DNA of 64,000 nucleotides from Pictodentalium vernedei. Taxonomy: Eukaryota > Mollusca > Scaphopoda > Dentaliida > Dentaliidae. The notes beneath the pieces were generated by a model. It did no database searches and had not been told where the DNA came from. It saw nothing but the letters and a program-made list of their open reading frames with translations. Where the stretch lies: NCBI GenBank assembly GCA_031216915.1, contig CM062289.1, positions 23,827,533-23,891,532 of the forward strand. Reading direction: 5' to 3'. The position numbers and the translations under genes are program-made. Each line of letters begins with the position of its first letter. The stretch's first letter is position 1. Of this stretch, positions 22,142-31,687 are shown in pieces.

Positions 22142-22483
22142 GGGGGCGCGGTGGCTCAGTAGGTAGTGGTGCAGACTGCAAGCCGAGAGATCCTCGGTTC
22201 GAATCCCACCTGCGGCAACCGCGTTGTGTCCTTGGGCAAGACACTTCACCTCCATTACCCATGTGGGGGCACGGTGACGCTGTGCACTAAGGTGTACTGC
22301 ACGTCGATGGTGCACCTGTCTTCAACCAATGCTAACCCTGCTTGTGTGGAGTTAGTATGATGGGGAGCTGACAGTTGCTCGCCGTTGCTCGGTGGTTCTC
22401 TCCGGGTACTCCGCCTTCCTCCACCCGTAAAACCATCGTTGTCATGTGCAGAAATATGTGACCTTAAACTCAAATAAATAAAT
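22142..22483 (+). mobile_element. tRNA-headed SINE with target duplication
   Basis: The head GGGGGCGCGGTGGCTCAGTA contains an A-box-like GGCTCAGTAGG and a B-box-like GGTTCGAATCCCA. The body CGCGTTGTGTCCTTGGGCAA and the alpha tail follow. The flanks ACCTGACACCATT (22129-22141) and ACCTGACAGCATT (22484-22496) are a 13-bp duplication with one mismatch, so this is a full-length insertion. Confidence 0.9.
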
Positions 22484-23185
22484 ACCTGACAGCATTGAGT
22501 GCCACAAGTTAAAAAAATTCAGTATTGTCCGATTTTCATAAAATTTTAGTATACTGTTGAAAACTCAAATATTGGTGACACCTGTTTTTGGTATTTCAAA
22601 GTTACGCCATTTTTGACGTTTTTGCGTCAGTTCAAAATTTTAGCATTTTTGGTTAAAACCGCTGATTTTTCAACACGCATACCTCCATACTTCTGAAGGA
22701 TACAGCTTTCAAACTTTGCACATCCATTTTTGGTTATCTAAAGTTGATCCATCCGGTTTTATTTTTCAGATTTTCAATACTTGATTGGAAGGAGCAGGTT
22801 TTAAGTGAGTTTTTTTCTCTCGGAAATTTGGGGAATAGAATCTCCGCAAGAAACATATCTAAAATGATTGCCGTCCTTCGAAATTCTCAACCATTATACC
22901 CGAATCTCGAGGTGACATCATAGAGGGGCATATGGTCCAAGATTAAAATACATAGGGTGTTTTTGAAATTTCAGTATTATAGGGCTCAAACAATTAAAAG
23001 ATTGCTTTTTTTGTTTGTTTTTGATTTCCTGCGTTCTTGAGTCCTATCGCGCCCTGTTAATACAGGATGCACTTACGAAACTTACCACACCTAATTAGGA
23101 TCATATATTCTTGTTAACCGTAGTTTTTCATTTCAGTTTGACATACCCGATGTCAGCGATGCCAATTTTACGGTTTTTTATTTAA

Positions 23186-23508
23186 CCCTTTACCTTAACA
23201 CGAAAAGCCGACGACACTTGCAAACAAAATTCTTAAATAACTATTTTTTTCATTTTTGTCTCAAAAACATAGGTTATGTGACCCCTCTTTGGAACGTGCT
23301 CGTCCAAACCTACCATCTGATTAATTGTTGGAAAGGGCTCTCCAAGCCCTTTCCAACAATTAATCAGATGGTAAGTTTGGTGGAGCTCGTTCCAAAGAGG
23401 GGTCATAACCTATGTTTTTGAGACAAAAAATGAAAAAAATAATGAAAATTAAATGGCGGTTTTCGTGAAAAGCGCAGACCGGTTTTGGCTGTTACGTTGG
23501 ATAATGGG
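23186..23508. mobile_element. TTAA foldback (family A2) with a nested palindrome at its apex
   Basis: The left end CCCTTTACCTTAACACG follows TTAA (23182-23185); the right end GTTGGATAATGGG is followed by TGAA, a likely mutated TTAA. The A2 hairpin arms (AAACATAGGTTATG and complement) are present, but the apex is interrupted by a second, unrelated hairpin at 23304-23380. Confidence 0.8.
23304..23380. repeat. Hairpin nested at the centre of a hairpin
   Basis: Arms of 36 nt from CCAAACCTACCATCTGATTA to GGAAAGGGCT and the complement, with one mismatch, around a 5-nt loop. It lies between GGAACGTGCTCG and GAGCTCGTTCC, the two half-apices of the enclosing A2 hairpin, so the insertion is at the exact centre of symmetry. 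Confidence 0.85.
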
Positions 23509-24257
23509 TGAAATTTTAGTATGCTGTAGAGCTACACAAAATTAGGAGGTAGCTGCATTTTGTTTTAAATTTGGTGTGATTTTGACGTTTTTACATCTCT
23601 CTGAATGTTAGCCTATTTTCTCTATTCTTAATTAAAAGCTCCACGTTCTCTCATCCTGTGGCGCCGTATTAATACAGGGTACACTTATGAAACTTACCAT
23701 ACCTATTTATGGTCATATTAACTTGTTAACCATAATTTTTGTAATTTCAATTTGACACACCCGACGCCAGCGATGCCAATTATACGTTTATTTCTTTTAT
23801 TTTCAAACTCATTTTGAGCCCTAACCTTTCGGATTTTCGGTAATATAATCTCCACCAAACAACATAATACCTCAACATGTGGTGCCGTCCTGGGGAATTC
23901 TCAACCGTTATACAAGAACGCTATGTGACGCCATAGAGGTCAAAAATTAAAATGCATCATAATTTTTTAAAAGTTTAGAATGTTGTAGAGCTGAAGAAAA
24001 TTTAAGAGATAGCTGTTTTTTTTTCTTTTTCGATTTGCTGCCATTTTGACGGGTTTGGTCACGAGAGACACCTTCCCCTAATTGTTGGGCGCTACGGCGT
24101 TGGCTGTGCTTCGTTTGTTGACTTCTGGAAATTCATTTTGCGATTTCAAAGTCCTCTGGTTTTCAATGACATCCGTAAGAGTAATATGGACATCATCAAT
24201 CATTACCGCAGGACGTTTTGGGAAGGAATAGATAGTACCGAAGCATAAAGGAATCAT

Positions 24258-26000
24258 TATGCGAGACAGAGACGGACTGGCCAAATGGTCCACCGGGAAA
24301 ATTCCCAAGTGGGTCCCCTATTGGTATCCCCCTGGAGCCCCCCAAAATTGATGCACTGCAATACTTTTTGGTGCGTGAAATTTCTTGAAAATAGACTGTC
24401 GGTATATCGAAATGTTCTCTTTGTGGACAGCCATTGTCGAAATAACAGCAGTTTCGTCTGCCACTGAACACGCCCAGTTGAAAGGAAACAGTGTTACTTC
24501 AATTTCAAAAAGCAAAATTTTCTCCGATTCGGCCGAATTAAGGTCTTCCCGATGAGTCCTCCCTCTACCCTATAGGAACATTTAATTAAGGTCTTCCGGA
24601 TGAGTCACCCCTCTACCCTGTAGGATCATTTAATTAAGGTCTTCCCAATGAGTCATCCCTCTACCCTGTAGGATCATTTAATTAAGGTCTTCCCAATGAG
24701 TCGTCCCTCTACCCTGTAGGAGCATTTAATTAAGGTCTTCCCGATGAGTCCCCCACTACCCTGTAGGATCATTTAATTAAGGTCTTCCCAATGAGTCCTC
24801 CCTCTACCCTGTAGGATCATTTAATTAAGGTCTTCCCAATGAGTTCTCCCTCTACCCTGTAGGATCATTTAATTAAGGTCTTCCGGATGAGTCCTCCATC
24901 TACCCTGTAGGATCATTTAATTAAGGTCTTCCCAATGAGTTCTCCCTCTACCCTGTAGGATCATTTAATTAAGGTCTTCCGGATGAGTCCTCCATCTACC
25001 CTGTAGGATCATTTAATTAAGGTCTTCCCAATGAGTTCTCCCTCAACCCTGTAGGATCATTTAATTAAGGTCTTCCGGATGAGTCCTCCATCTACCCTGT
25101 AGGATCATTTAATTAAGGTCTTCCCAATGAGTTCTCCCTCTACCCTGTAGGATCATTTAATTAAGGTCTTCCCGATGAGTCCCCCACTACCCTGTAGGAT
25201 CATTTAATTAAGGTCTTCCCAATGAGTCCTCCATCTACCATGTAGGGTCATTTAATTAAGGTCTTCCCAATGAGTTCTCCCTCTACCCTGTAGGATCATT
25301 TAATTAAGGTCTTCCCAATGAGTTCTCCCTCTACTCTGTAGGATCATTTAATTAAGGTCTTCCGGATGAGTCCTCCATCTACCCTGTAGGATCATTTAAT
25401 TAAGGTCTTCCCAATGAGTTCTCCCTCTACCCTGTTGGATCATTTAATTAAGGTCTTCCCAATGAGTCCTCCCTCTACCCTGTAGGATCATTTAATTAAG
25501 GTCTTCCCAATGAGTCCTTCCTCTACCCTGTTGGATCATTTAATTAAGGTCTTCCCAATGAGTCCTCCCTCTACCCTGTAGGAGCATTCAATCAAGGTCT
25601 TCCCGATGAGTCCCCCCTCGACCCTGTAGGATCATTTAATTAAGGTCTTCCCAATGAGTCCTCCCTCTACCCTGTAGGATCATTTTTGCGGAATGATCGA
25701 TGAAGATGATACAAAAATGCCATCGAAATCGCTTAGATGCAAGGAAGCCGCGTTCATTCAGTTCGAAACATCAAAATTTTCTCCGCGTCTGGGTCCCTCC
25801 TTGGTGCATTTCCCGGTAACTTTTCTTAGCCCAGTCCGCCCCTTATGCGAGAACTCGAAACTGCGTAAAGAGAATAAATGGTGATAATGTAGGCAATCAT
25901 GCACGGAAACGTATATTCATTATCAATTTCTCAAATAAGATAACCAAAGACAGTCTGTCTGTATTAGAGGACACCTTGCGAAAAAATATTACTTTGCGAG
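24258..26000 (+). repeat. Segmental tandem duplication K, unit A (expanded)
   Basis: From GCGAGACAGAGACGGACTGG to GCGAAAAAATATTACTTT, this block is repeated at 26001-26697. The shared landmarks in order are the receptor-like GGCC context, AAATGTTCTCT(T/A)TGTGGAC, TCAATTTCAAAAA, TAGGATCAT, GAATGATCGAT(G/A)AAGATGAT, CTTAGCCCAGTCCGC and GAGGACACCTTGCG. Unit A is longer mainly because of the 48-bp array. Confidence 0.85.
24536..25684 (+). repeat. 48-bp minisatellite, ~24 units
   Basis: The unit AATTAAGGTCTTCCCAATGA followed by GTCCTCCCTCTACCC and TGTAGGATCATTT repeats every 48 bp. Two main variants, CCAATGAGTT and CGGATGAGTC, alternate over 24840-25140, implying duplication of unit pairs. The last unit joins the single-copy flank at TAGGATCATTTTTGCGGAATG. 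Confidence 0.97.
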
Positions 26001-26697
26001 ACAGAGACGAACTGGCCGAAATGGATCTGATTACATAGACTGCCGGTAAATCGAAATGTTCTCTATGTGGACTGCCATTGGCACCATACCACCAGTCTAG
26101 TCTGCCAGTGACACCATACCACCAGTCTAGCCTGCCAGTGACACCATACCACCAGTCTAGCCTGCCATTGGCAGTCCACATAGAGGACAATTCGATATAC
26201 CAGCAGTCTAGTCTGTCATTGATTGCCCTGATGAAATGAAACCGCGTTCCTTCAGTTTCAAAAATCAACATTTTCTTCGATTGGTCCGAACTATGGTCTT
26301 CCGATGGGTTCCCCCGCCACCCCCCCCCCCCCCCCCCACAGCTCGCGGTAGGATCATGTTTGCCGAATGATCGATAAAGATGATAGAAAAATGCCATCGA
26401 AATGTCCCTTATGTGGACTGCCTCAGATGCAAGGAAGCCGTGTTTGTTCATTATGAAAAATAAAAATTTTTTCCGGGTCTGGGGTCCCCTTGGCCTTGAT
26501 ACATTTCCCTGTAACTTTACTTAGCCCAGTCCGCTCCTGATGCGAGAACTCAAAACTACGTAAAGAGAATGTTTGATGACAGTGCAGCCAATCATACACG
26601 GCAAAGAAACGTATATAAATTATCAATTTCTCAAGTAAGATAACCAAACACAGTCTGTCTGTATTAGAGGACACCTTGCGAAAAAATATTACTTTCA
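26001..26697 (+). repeat. Segmental tandem duplication K, unit B (unexpanded)
   Basis: Homologous to unit A but with a single, diverged copy of the 48-bp unit at about 26283-26352 (ATGGTCTTCCGATGGGTTCC, then a poly-C tract at 26320-26337, then GTAGGATCAT). It contains its own short 30-bp repeat at 26074-26170. Confidence 0.85.
26059..26195. repeat. 30-bp x3 tandem repeat between inverted arms
   Basis: The unit CTGCCAGTGACACCATACCA plus CCAGTCTAGC occurs three times. It is bracketed by inverted arms AATGTTCTCTATGTGGACTG and CAGTCCACATAGAGGACAAT, so the tandem array forms the loop of a hairpin. Confidence 0.9.
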
Positions 26698-26944
26698 TAT
26701 ATTGTGTGCATGATTTAGATAACAGTTAAAGTAAAGAAGCAAATTAATGATAAACAACCTCTATCAAGGTCACTTTATCAAATATTTGTATACTTGTTTG
26801 TTTTCTTGTCTTTGAAAGCACTTACTGGTGCAAATGTCCTTGAATATTGGTCTGTCTCACTGAATATCCACTCTCCACACAGCAGAACGGAAAGAAGTTG
26901 TTTTTTAATGTTGTCGTAGATACACCATCCGAACTTCATTTTAG

Positions 26945-27200
26945 TCCTGCGCAGGCTGGACCTAGTCTGGAAATTTTGGTGTGGACGCAATGTTTTTGAC
27001 GTTTCTAGGGTAACTGAATTCGAATCCGTTTGATGCCAGTCTGCAAACTTTTGTCGGCCATTTTTAAAAAAATGCAAATGACTCAAATTCCCCAAAGTTT
27101 ACAGACTGGCATCAAATGGATTCGAATTCAGCACAAAAAGTTACCCTAAAAATACCAAAAACATTGCGACCACACCCAAATTTTCAGGTTCGACCCAAAA
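26945..27200. repeat. Long inverted repeat with ~110-bp arms
   Basis: The left arm contains GTGTGGACGCAATGTTTTTG and ACTGAATTCGAATCCGTTTG; the right arm contains the diverged complements CAAATGGATTCGAATTCAGC and CAAAAACATTGCGACCACAC. A spacer of about 40 bp lies near 27070. Divergence between arms shows that it is old. Confidence 0.75.
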
Positions 27201-27686
27201 TCCACGAGTCTGTGTGGGACTATTTCCGACTTCCCATACAACAATGTATAACCAAAATGGTACGGAATGTCTATGTTAACGGGCGCGGAGCAACAAAATA
27301 TAAAGAGTTTTATGGGCCACGCGACGGTAAAAAAACCTGATATATGTGGCTGAAGCAGATAAGAAGTTGGTCATATAACTAAAATAAGGTCGGGAAGATT
27401 TTTTTAAAACATGATGGCGTCCAACTGTGCTTTTTAGAGCCATCGTAAAGGTCCTTTAGCGAGTATGCTGCCCACACAATGACGAAATATGTAACCGATT
27501 GATCGTTTGCAGAAAACTCGCTTTCAATAGGCCTACACGCTGAACTCCCAAAACCCAAAATCATGCCTAACTAAAAAGTCGATTTTTGCATCAAAAATAT
27601 AACTTACGACTCATCAATGGAACGATCTCGATGAGCAAAAATTGACAAAGTAATAAGACAGAACACAATGAGGGTGAAGTACATTA

Positions 27687-28140
27687 CAGTTGCCGTGGAT
27701 TGGTCGTAATCCAAACGCGATCTGTAATGCCCACGCATGCGTTTACGAAGGCAATGAAATCATCATCGGCAAGATTTTAGTTAATGAAGAACCGGGTTGT
27801 AGCGGGGCGGGTTGTACCTGATGTAACAGGAATGGAAGTCCGTAGGAAAATTAGTCCCTCTGGACTATTATTTCGCGGAATTATAGTCCTAGGTCTAACA
27901 TTTCTAGGAATAGTAGTCCGCCGGACTACTATTCCTAGAAATGTTAGACCTAGGACTATAATTCCGCGGAATAATAGTCCAGAGGGACTAACGTTCCTAC
28001 GGACTTCCATTCCTTTTACACCGGTACTTCATTAATTACATTTTGGATCTTTATTCCTATAATTGGTGTTTGGAATCTAATATTGTTGCGGCTGTGGAAA
28101 TATTGCCCACCCGTAAAAAGTGACCAGTTCATGGCGGTTG
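27687..28140. mobile_element. TA-flanked hairpin MITE family E, copy 2, with a nested palindrome
   Basis: Ends CAGTTGCCGTGG and ATGGCGGTTG are flanked by TA (27685-27686 and 28141-28142). The family hairpin (TTAATGAAGAACCGGGT and ACCGGTACTTCATTAATTA) is opened near its apex by the 185-bp palindrome at 27829-28013, making this copy about 210 bp longer than copies 1 and 3. Confidence 0.75.
27829..28013. repeat. 185-bp near-perfect palindrome
   Basis: Two 92-nt arms pair with only three mismatches around a single central base at 27921. The arms contain smaller palindromes (TAGTCCGCCGGACTA at the centre, ATTCCGCGGAAT, AGTCCCTCTGGACT), so the structure is palindromic at several scales. Both strands read almost the same, which explains the mirrored open frames here; they are not genes. 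Confidence 0.92.
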
Positions 28141-28471
28141 TACTGCACGGGTGTCAAGAATCAACGACCGGAGTTAAAGTTTTTCAAGTGTTTTGACTAG
28201 CGTCGCGAGTGAAATATAGAAACATCTCCGACAAGAGTAATTGATTCCTGCCCCCCTCCTCATTGTTATTTGTTACAACGTTGTCCGATACAATAAGACG
28301 TTGGGAAATATGCTTGAAACACCACACGTGGAAATCGGCCTCCGTGTAAAAACGTCATGTGAGAATGCATCTGATTGGTCGTTACGCATCTGATGTACGT
28401 ATGGCGTGAACGAAAGGCTTCAACATACAAGAATGTCAAGCAAAAACGTACACAGAGTGCCGAATATGATA

Positions 28472-28622
28472 GACAATAGTTAACTTCTCGAATTCGAGTA
28501 TGATTTTTTATCCTCGAGTGAGGCGCGCGGAGGATTATTTCACGAAGCGTTAGCCGAGTTAAATAATCCACGCGGCCCACGAGATGATAAAATCGTACTC
28601 GATTCTGTGTAGTGAACTTGTC
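28472..28622. repeat. Imperfect hairpin with ~70-nt arms
   Basis: GACAATAGTTAACTTCTCGA at the left pairs with the complement ending AGTGAACTTGTC at the right; the apex is GAAGCGTTAGC near 28548. Motifs of the CGAG/CTCG type are not inverted along with the rest of the arms in places. Non-coding. Confidence 0.7.
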
Positions 28623-28709
28623 TATTTATTTTATTTTCTGATCTATTTTCCCAAGACAATCCTTTATAATTGATTGCGTGGTTACTTTCAAAACATATAA
28701 AAAAAAACG

Positions 28710-28732
28710 CCCCCCCCCCCCCCCCCCCCCCC
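28710..28732. repeat. Poly-C run (23)
   Basis: Uninterrupted C tract after an A-rich run. Simple sequence. Confidence 0.95.
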
Positions 28733-28882
28733 ACCAAAAAACAAATCCCCAAATAGTCCATCATCACTGAGAGTGGAATACGACGCTGAAGTGAAATACG
28801 ATTTTCGGCGAGTCACAGTGGGAATACCATTTGTTTTGGGGGAAGAAAAACGAAAGAAAATAAAAATAAATATTGCTCTTAA

Positions 28883-29123
28883 TCCTTTACCCAACGAATC
28901 GCCCGCATCCGCCAGCGTAATTTGCAAATTCAGCTGCTGAAAAATTTTTATTTTTCTAAAAATTTCAACAAAACCATATCATGGGACCCCTCTTTGGAAC
29001 GAGCTCAACGAGCTCGTTCCAAAGAGGGGTCCCATGATATGGTTTTGTTGAAATTCTTTGAAAAAATTTTTAAAATGATATTTAAAATAATAAATTTTGA
29101 AATCGTCTGCGTTGGGTAAAGGG
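28883..29123. mobile_element. TTAA foldback element, family A1
   Basis: Ends TCCTTTACCCAACGAATCGC and GCGTTGGGTAAAGGG are flanked by TTAA (28879-28882, 29124-29127). The hairpin arms (TTTCAACAAAACCATATCAT through TTTGGAACGAGCTC) are near-perfect, with the apex near 29009. It is among the best-preserved copies. Confidence 0.88.
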
Positions 29124-29441
29124 TTAAAAAACATCAACCCCACCCATTTGATTGAAGTTTAGTCCGTGGTATACAGAACACATCCCGGGTAGACTACCGG
29201 GATATGAATTAACTACCCGTCTAGTTTCCTGTATTTCACGCGAGCATTCGGCTGTGGGTATCATCACTGCGTTCAACTTAATTTCACTCTGATCACTCTT
29301 AGGGGCTCCAAAGGATCAGTAACTAAACCTATTCAGTCAGAAAACAACATAAATTAAGGTTATAAATGAATAAAGTTCATCTAATGTATGTTGTGTTCTC
29401 TGTGTTACTTTTTCTTTTTCTGGTGGACGTGTGTCAATAAA

Positions 29442-29824
29442 GGGGTCGCGGTGGCGTTGCGGTAACCGGTTCTCGTCAGATCACCGAAGTTAAGCAACGT
29501 CGAGCCCGGTTAATCATTGGATGGGTGACCGTCTGAGCGATCGATTCAGACTCCCGCGTTATGTCCCTGGGCAAGGCACTTAACCCCGATTGTCCACATG
29601 GGGGCACGATGACGCCGTGTATTAATGCGTATTGCACGTCGATGGTACGCATGTCTTCAACCAATCTGACAATGCCTGTGATGCAGTGCTTACGATGTTT
29701 GGGAGCTGACAGCAGCTCGTCGTTGCTCGGTAGTTCTCGCAGGGTACTCCGGTTTTCCTCCACCCGTAAAACTGTCACGGTCATGATTAGCCATTGTGCA
29801 TAAGTATATGACCTTAAACACCAA

Positions 29825-29862
<38 letters not shown>
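29442..29862 (+). mobile_element. 5S-headed SINE, copy 3
   Basis: The 5S-like head contains CGTCAGATCACCGAAGTTAA and GGATGGGTGACCGTCTGAGC. The common body and the alpha tail, ending in about ten AATA repeats, follow. Full length by comparison with the other copies. Confidence 0.88.
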
Positions 29863-29863
<1 letters not shown>

Positions 29864-30114
29864 GACAGAGTATGTGAGACTGAGAACACGTCGTATTCGC
29901 CCCTTTGATAGACCAAGTAACGAGAGTCCACTGGGGACATAGGCCCGGATCTCTCCCAGTAAGTTAGTTAAATCAGTTTATACACAAATACAGAAAACTG
30001 TTTGGTCGGTTTTTATTGGGTCTTGTGGTTGAGCTTTCTGGTTTGCCATAAAAACCGGAACCGAAACGGAATACTAAAAAATAACAAAAACAACCATCAG
30101 CAGTGTTCACGTTG

Positions 30115-30200
30115 GACAGAAACTGTCGGGTGCCACATTGTTACTTGTTAGCCATTCTGGATATTTTAGTGCCAAACAAAGTGTTTTGGTGCCAAGACGT
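30115..30200 (-). repeat. Dispersed repeat J fragment (reverse)
   Basis: The complement reads CTTGGCACCAAAACACTTTG and TTTGGCACTAAAATATCCAG, matching the right flank of the minisatellite at 19507-19560 and of 49572-49620. It is cut off at the TTAA of the following foldback. Confidence 0.75.
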
Positions 30201-30203
30201 TAA

Positions 30204-30470
30204 CCCTTTATCCAACGTAACGGTCAAAACCGGCCAGCGCTATTCTCAAGCATAGGTTATGGCCTCTCGTTGGAACGAGCTCGATGAGTTCGTTCCAATG
30301 AGGGATCACAACCTATGTTTTTGAGAGAAAAATTGAAAAAAATAGTTATTCAAGAATTTTTTTGCAAGTCGTCGGCTGAGTGCTAGAATGTTCTATGTCC
30401 CGTAGGGGACATAGAACATTCTAGCACTCAGGCGACGAAGTGTCGACTGCTTTTCATGTAAGGTAAAGAG
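30204..30470. mobile_element. TTAA foldback (family A2) carrying hairpin M
   Basis: Ends CCCTTTATCCAACGTAACGG and TAAGGTAAAGAG are flanked by TTAA (30200-30203, 30471-30474). The left inner arm is shortened. Hairpin family M (30369-30438) is inserted in the right outer arm, between GCAAG and the GTGTCGACTGC that should follow. Confidence 0.8.
30369..30438. repeat. Hairpin family M, copy 2
   Basis: Arms start TCGTCGGCTGAGTGCTAGAA and end in the complement, ACTCAGGCGACGA, with the apex CCCGTAGGGG. The same hairpin occurs at 14302-14374 in an unrelated context. Confidence 0.8.
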
Positions 30471-30479
30471 TTAATGGGA

Positions 30480-31478
30480 AGAGAATGTAACCAAAACCCC
30501 AAAATAACCGGTTTCGTCGAAGACGCACAGGGACGCTGTAGGGCAAACCCCCTTCGACCTTCTGTATCTAAAGAGTGTACCTTTTATTCTGCATCATGTC
30601 TGGCTGAGGCAAAGGAGCGAAGAGATTCGGGGGCAGCTTTGATAGTTATCGTAGACGGAGAGTTGGAGGACTGGGGTGACCGGTGTGGTGTTTTCCTCGC
30701 AGATACCGGAGGTATGACTGGGGTGGCTGGTGTGGTCTTTTCCTCGCAGCTACCGGAAGGATGACGTTTTCTTCAGGAGGTGTTGTTTGTTTGTAATGGT
30801 CGCTGACTATCCGTGCGGAATCCGTGATCAGTTGTTCTTCGAATGCGTGTTTAACCATGATTTGTATCTTGCTCAGCAGGAACTCTGTGTGGCTTTCGTT
30901 ACGTTACTTCTTTCCCAGGAGAGCTTATGCGGCCTCCACAGTGATCAACGTCTGAGTGGGGTTCTGGTTGAGAAACACTGAAGAGGTATGAGCAGGAGAA
31001 GTGGAAGGTGCAGAGTCCGGCTCAAGCGCCTGTAGCAAAGACAGACTCCCCCCACCCCCTCCATCTCCTTTTCCGGCGAAAGGTATGATGACTGGAGATC
31101 GGATTTTTCTCTGGCGAGCAAGCATCCTCCGGACTCTCTAGCTGAATGGTGGGCGCCGAGCTGGACGAATTAGCTGCTGGGCTTTCACAGCCCTCACTTG
31201 CATCCCTTTCTTCCTTTTCCCTCTTTTTCTCTTTCATGTACCCCGTAAGTGGACGAGCATCGCGTCGTCTGGTGGAAGGTCACTTCTTCCTCTTCCTCTT
31301 TCTCTTCTTTTTCTGGGTGTTCTCTGGATGGATCCGACAGTTAGAACAAATGTCATCAAGGTCTGAGTCACCTAGAGGGTTGCCAGTGCGGGAAGAAATC
31401 CCCTCACGAAAGGTGCTACACCTCTACAAGGACTCTGGTTCTGTATCTCTTTTAAAAAAATCCACTGCTAAGTGCTAA
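30480..31478 (-). pseudogene. Second, more decayed copy of an ORF-bearing repeat
   Basis: On the minus strand a lysine/arginine-rich block followed, after an in-frame TGA, by PSTRRRDARPL and KEKKREKEERDASE matches the block SPATKRRDSRRL and EKKREKSEER of the copy at 31688-32554. The 3' flank also matches: GGGACGCTGTAGGGCAAACC (plus strand, 30531) against GGGACGGTTTGGGGTGCAAG (31649). Frames are broken several times. Function unknown; proteins of this kind recur in invertebrate repeats. Confidence 0.5.
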
Positions 31479-31687
31479 GGGAATTTTGTCCTTGCGCACT
31501 TGGATACTCCAAGTGGGGTTGCAAGAGCAGCCTTCAGTCATTAGCAAACGGATGCCCCATTTGATCCCATATTGACACCTCGGAGTCCAAGGTGCGAATG
31601 CGATAATTAATCAGGAATGAAATGGTTTTTGCGCGCCGAAGGCGCGCAGGGACGGTTTGGGGTGCAAGCCCCTTTCGACCCCTTCAA

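Larger units (their letters stand above)
22510..24060 (+). repeat. Imperfect ~450-bp tandem repeat
   Basis: Units beginning near 22540, 22966, 23512 and 23970 share an opening AAATTTTAGTAT or AATTTCAGTATTAT motif and the phrase TTTTGACGTTTTT. Pairs of units share longer blocks such as ATACAGG(A/G)T(G/A)CACTTA, TCAGCGATGCCAATT and GAATTCTCAACC. One unit is interrupted by the TTAA foldback at 23186-23508. Confidence 0.65.

Noticed and set aside
22142..22215. Genuine tRNA genes in the SINE heads
   Set aside because: A- and B-box-like motifs are present, but the cloverleaf stems are not intact and the sequence runs on into the SINE body.
24536..25684. CRISPR-like array of regular 48-bp repeats
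   Set aside because: There are no unique spacers between repeats, and the context is eukaryotic; it is a minisatellite.
24536..25684. Hammerhead-ribozyme-like core (CCGATGAG) in the 48-bp unit
   Set aside because: The GAAA part of the core and pairing stems are absent; most units read CCAATGAG.
27777..28035. Nearly identical proteins on both strands
   Set aside because: This is a direct consequence of the 185-bp palindrome, not two genes.
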